Source: Maritalea porphyrae (lineage in GTDB: Bacteria; Pseudomonadota; Alphaproteobacteria; Rhizobiales; Devosiaceae). Taken from it: a DNA stretch of 64,000 nucleotides. Positions within the stretch are counted from its first letter, which is position 1. Each line of letters begins with the position of its first letter. The stretch spans positions 1-64,000 of the forward strand of contig NZ_JAPWGX010000004.1 in NCBI RefSeq assembly GCF_027213965.1. Reading direction: 5' to 3'. Positions 61,334 through 64,000 of the stretch are shown here, piece by piece. Made by a program: the position numbers and the translations under genes. The notes beneath the pieces were generated by a model. It ran no database searches, was not told the DNA's origin, and worked only from the letters and a program-made list of their open reading frames with translations.

Positions 61334-63850
61334 TTAAAACTCCAACCGTTCATCGTCTTTGAGTTCGCGCTTAATCTTTTCGATCAGGTCGGGCATGATT
61401 TCAGAAAGCTTGTCGACAATGTCTTCAGCCGATGCGTTAGAACCTTCGCCAACATGAATGACGGGGGCGAGGGTGAAACTGTAGTTTGCCCCTTTTGATG
61501 CTCCGTTGGCTTGTGCTTGACTTGAAGGACGGGCGGCAACGCTTTGGGGCGGGGAAACCAAGGTCGGTGTGCTGGCCAATGCCGGGGCAGAAATCGAAGC
61601 GGCTGCCAAGGTTGCGGCGGCGGCTTGGCGCATGGCCTTGACCATTGGGCCGGGCTTAATGGAACGTGCAATCGTTTCTGAGAATTTGAGGCGATGAATG
61701 TCAGACAGCGGCCCTGTTTTGGCCGGTGATGAAGGCAAGTGATCGCGCAATTGTTTGGTCACGTCGCGCATGGCAGATACCAACAAATGCGATTTAGCGC
61801 GCATGCCAGACGCAATGGTTTCCATCATACGTTCGCCATGATGTGCAAAGTTGATCCGACCTAGGACATTTCCAATGCGATCGACAACAATTTGCATGGT
61901 GTCGGGCAAGGCTTCACCGGCTGCTCTAACCTGATTTAGCCGATCAAGGGCAGGGCTAACATTGACCCCAGATACGCCATCCATTGCCGCCTTTAGTTTG
62001 TTGGCCGCCTGAGTGGCGCGTTCGATCGAAGCTGGATCAGTTGCCGCAATGGTCACTGCATCTTGGCCACCAAAGATGCCGGTTAGACCTTTCCATGCTT
62101 CACTGGTTTTTGCGGATAGATCAGAAATCATGCCGCCAATATCTGGCAGTTCTGGCATGGGGATTTCAGGCCATTCCCAATCGGGCAACCATTCAAGAGA
62201 AAAGAACCACTGGATGTTTGCAATCGCTTCATCAAATGACGGGATTTCTATATTGCCAATTAGTGCGGCCCAATCCACTTTCATGATTGATTTGATGCCT
62301 TCCCATGCGCTGGCAATTGCAGACTTTGCCGCATCAATTGGGCCGGACATGGCTTGGGCGATTGGTTCCCAGTTTTTGGTGATCTGACCAAGTGGGGTCC
62401 ATTCAAACGCTTGTTTGAGCCAATCCCATGCCACTTGTGCGGCATGTAAAATACCGTTCCAAATGGCTTCGAAATAGGGTTTGATGGCGTCCCAGTTTGC
62501 ATAGATGAGATAAACACCAAGTGCGATTGCCGCGATGGCCAACATGATTGGGTTGGCCATTAAAGCTGCACCCAAAGCAGCGAGACCGGTGGCGATTTGG
62601 ATTAGGCCCGCGGCTGTGGCCACAAGGGCAGGGCCAAACACCATGCCACCCAAAACCATGGCAAGGTTTTCCCAACCACCGACAAATTCGGCGGCGCTGC
62701 CCAAATGATCTGATAGTTGAGAAATGATGTCGATCGCACGGTTGGCAAATTCCCATGCGCTTTCAAGACTGGTTTGAATGGCGCTGGCGATTTCAGTGGC
62801 CCAAACTTTAAGTGAACCATCACTTTCCATTTGAGTGATGGTATCCAAAACCAGTTTGAGCTTGCCTTTCATCCAATCGAACAAGCCAGCGTCCATGATC
62901 ATTAATTGGAATTTCATCCAAAGATCGGCCAAGTTAGCCATCATGCCCGCCCAAGTAGCTGAAAGACGTTCCATTGACCCGGCATATTTCTCGTTGAATA
63001 TATCCATCAAAGTCATTTGGATATTGGCACGATCACTAGCTTTTGCAGTTGCCTTCATCGCTTCGCCAGCCGCGTTGGTATAGGAGTAAGTGATGAGGTC
63101 ACCGGACTTTTTTGCGGTGATGCCAAACGATTTAAGGCGTTCGTTCTCGCCTGTCACCGCATCGGCCAATGCTTCAACAGCGTCGCCTAGATTTTTCCCC
63201 ATTGCGGCGGATGTATCGCCCAACGTGCGCAACGTTCCATCGGTTGGATCAATGCCGTAGTTTTTGAGTTGAACAAAAGCTTCGGTGACTTGGTCCAATT
63301 CATATGGAGTTGAAACTGCGAAGGTGGTAACCCACCCCATGGCTTTTTTTGCGCCTTCAGCCGATCCAGTTGAGCTAATCAAAACGGTTTCGAATTTTTC
63401 AAACTGAGAAGCCACATCAACCATGGACCCAGCCGCCAAGGCGGACCCAGCCCACATGGACGCCAACAGACCGCCAGCAATCATTGCGCCCTTGCCGACT
63501 TTGCCTAGACCGTTCTTGATGTTGCCAAGGCCATGCTTGGCTAAGTCTAGCGATTGTCGGTGAAGTTTTGCAATTGAGCGACCAGCGCTTTGAGCGCCTT
63601 TGACCACCGCCTGATAAGCTTGTTGTGCACTCGCTTTTACGCGCGATTGTGCCCGCGCTAGATTTTGAGTTTGTTGGGCGACTTTTGTGGTGGTTTTGTT
63701 CGATTTGGTTTGAGCAACAGATGAGGCTTTTTGTAGCTTGGCTTGCGTTTTATTGAGCCGCTCCATTTTCTCATTGAACTTGAGAAATCGACGCATGCGT
63801 TTGGTCGCACGGTCAGTAAATTCAGCTACGATGCCAAGCTTCATGCTCAT
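61334..63850 (-). CDS. Phage tail tape measure protein
   Basis: 838 residues. The N-terminal 110 residues are coiled coil rich in Lys, Gln and Ala. A tape-measure core contains SSTGSAEGAKKAMGWVTTFA and STPYELDQVTEAFVQLKNYG. Hydrophobic segments lie at about 120-140 and 405-455 (LGGMVFGPALVATAAG..., MLAIAAIALGVYLIYANWD). The C-terminus is Ala/Ser-rich. It sets tail length, so a P2-size or slightly shorter tail is expected. Confidence 0.92.
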   Translation of the reverse strand: MSMKLGIVAEFTDRATKRMRRFLKFNEKMERLNKTQAKLQKASSVAQTKSNKTTTKVAQQTQNLARAQSRVKASAQQAYQAVVKGAQSAGRSIAKLHRQSLDLAKHGLGNIKNGLGKVGKGAMIAGGLLASMWAGSALAAGSMVDVASQFEKFETVLISSTGSAEGAKKAMGWVTTFAVSTPYELDQVTEAFVQLKNYGIDPTDGTLRTLGDTSAAMGKNLGDAVEALADAVTGENERLKSFGITAKKSGDLITYSYTNAAGEAMKATAKASDRANIQMTLMDIFNEKYAGSMERLSATWAGMMANLADLWMKFQLMIMDAGLFDWMKGKLKLVLDTITQMESDGSLKVWATEIASAIQTSLESAWEFANRAIDIISQLSDHLGSAAEFVGGWENLAMVLGGMVFGPALVATAAGLIQIATGLAALGAALMANPIMLAIAAIALGVYLIYANWDAIKPYFEAIWNGILHAAQVAWDWLKQAFEWTPLGQITKNWEPIAQAMSGPIDAAKSAIASAWEGIKSIMKVDWAALIGNIEIPSFDEAIANIQWFFSLEWLPDWEWPEIPMPELPDIGGMISDLSAKTSEAWKGLTGIFGGQDAVTIAATDPASIERATQAANKLKAAMDGVSGVNVSPALDRLNQVRAAGEALPDTMQIVVDRIGNVLGRINFAHHGERMMETIASGMRAKSHLLVSAMRDVTKQLRDHLPSSPAKTGPLSDIHRLKFSETIARSIKPGPMVKAMRQAAAATLAAASISAPALASTPTLVSPPQSVAARPSSQAQANGASKGANYSFTLAPVIHVGEGSNASAEDIVDKLSEIMPDLIEKIKRELKDDERLEF

Positions 63851-64000
63851 CTGTTTGACCTTTTTGACGCCCGTTCCGCAGATTTGCGTTCCGCTTCTGC
63901 AACGTCTTCATCGAATTGAACTTGGCTTTGGAAAACGGCTGCGAATTCGATCTCGCTCATTTGATCAAGGCCATCGGAGTTCCAGCCCCGATTGACCATA
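63847..64000 (-). CDS. Small tail assembly gene (gpE/E'-like), possibly cut by the window end
   Basis: A 50-codon frame from ATG 63999 (or longer, past the window) ends with a TGA that overlaps the tape-measure start (ATGA). The product (MVNRGWNSDGLDQMSEIEF... ending in RKSAERASKRSNR) is short and charged. In P2-like phages the gene before the tape measure is E, with a -1 frameshifted extension E'. The position fits; the sequence is too short to confirm. Confidence 0.5.
   Translation of the reverse strand, partial: MVNRGWNSDGLDQMSEIEFAAVFQSQVQFDEDVAEAERKSAERASKRSNR

Larger units (their letters stand above)
50496..64000. mobile_element. P2-like prophage, tail end and accessory genes (continues past the window)
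   Basis: From the tRNA-Met 3' end to the window end nearly every gene is phage-type and on the minus strand. There is a complete P2-style contractile-tail set (tape measure, U, X, D, V, W, J, I, H-like) with accessory genes at the tRNA-proximal end. No integrase, capsid, terminase or lysis cassette is in view. The boundary at the tRNA is inferred. A tailocin is possible if the unseen part lacks head genes. Confidence 0.8.

Noticed and set aside
50496-64000. Integrase, terminase, capsid or holin genes
   Set aside because: None are visible in the window; the prophage call rests on tail genes only.
1-64000. CRISPR array, rRNA operon or insertion sequence
   Set aside because: No regularly spaced repeats, rRNA signatures or transposase frames were found.

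Overview
The window is an alphaproteobacterial chromosome segment of moderate GC. Markers are a class I lysyl-tRNA synthetase, a DUF952-pyrD pair, a DctB/DctD-regulated TRAP transporter, a DUF3422 protein and short REP-like palindromes. A marine Hyphomicrobiales-type heterotroph (Devosia/Maritalea-like) would fit, but that is inference. About 50 kb is chromosomal and the last 13.5 kb is the tail end of a P2-like prophage beside a tRNA-Met gene.

1-1.45 kb: repeat-rich intergenic DNA, then a small membrane protein. 1.48-5.5 kb (minus): an operon of glutaryl-CoA dehydrogenase, class III CoA-transferase and a ThDP enzyme. 5.7-8.5 kb: an orphan response regulator with an Hpt protein, tRNA-Gly(CCC), a GNAT acetyltransferase and small unknowns.

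8.47-24.65 kb: the main island, a tryptophan to anthranilate to anthraniloyl-CoA catabolic locus. Minus strand, in order of transcription: bifunctional 2-aminobenzoyl-CoA monooxygenase/reductase, SDR, MarR regulator, a crotonase lacking both hydratase glutamates, acyl-CoA dehydrogenase, 2-aminobenzoate-CoA ligase, kynureninase, tryptophan 2,3-dioxygenase and a stand-alone Lrp ligand-binding domain. Most junctions overlap by 1-4 nt. Divergent on the plus strand: a kynurenine-formamidase-like hydrolase, a complete Liv-type ABC importer, a 4HBT thioesterase and a RidA-like protein. Two palindromic AT-rich elements (18.05 and 19.03 kb) share two 12-mers and look like a common operator. The glutaryl-CoA operon could take the ring-cleavage product.

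24.65-28.64 kb: AraC regulator, flavin monooxygenase, cupin and LuxR-type regulator. 28.7-35.1 kb: TRAP transporter (M, Q, P) with a DctD-like regulator that has lost the GAFTGA loop and a DctB-like kinase. 35.1-50.2 kb: mixed housekeeping and accessory genes: ilvA, DUF3422, P1 peptidase, hydrolase, CrtA-like protein, GntR, GT2, periplasmic binding protein, sterol-desaturase-family protein, TerB-like, lysK, S24 regulator, DUF952-pyrD and an OmpA lipoprotein.

50.4-64 kb: tRNA-Met(CAT), then prophage genes on the minus strand. The tail genes run E'-like, tape measure, U, X, D, V, [gene on the opposite strand], W, J, I, H and further tail genes. The end nearest the tRNA holds a D12 adenine methylase, a three-Cys Gp37/Gp68 protein and its TcmP partner. 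The opposite-strand gene between V and W and the TcmP/three-Cys/methylase group are the best candidates for an undescribed system. The integrase and the far prophage end lie outside the window.
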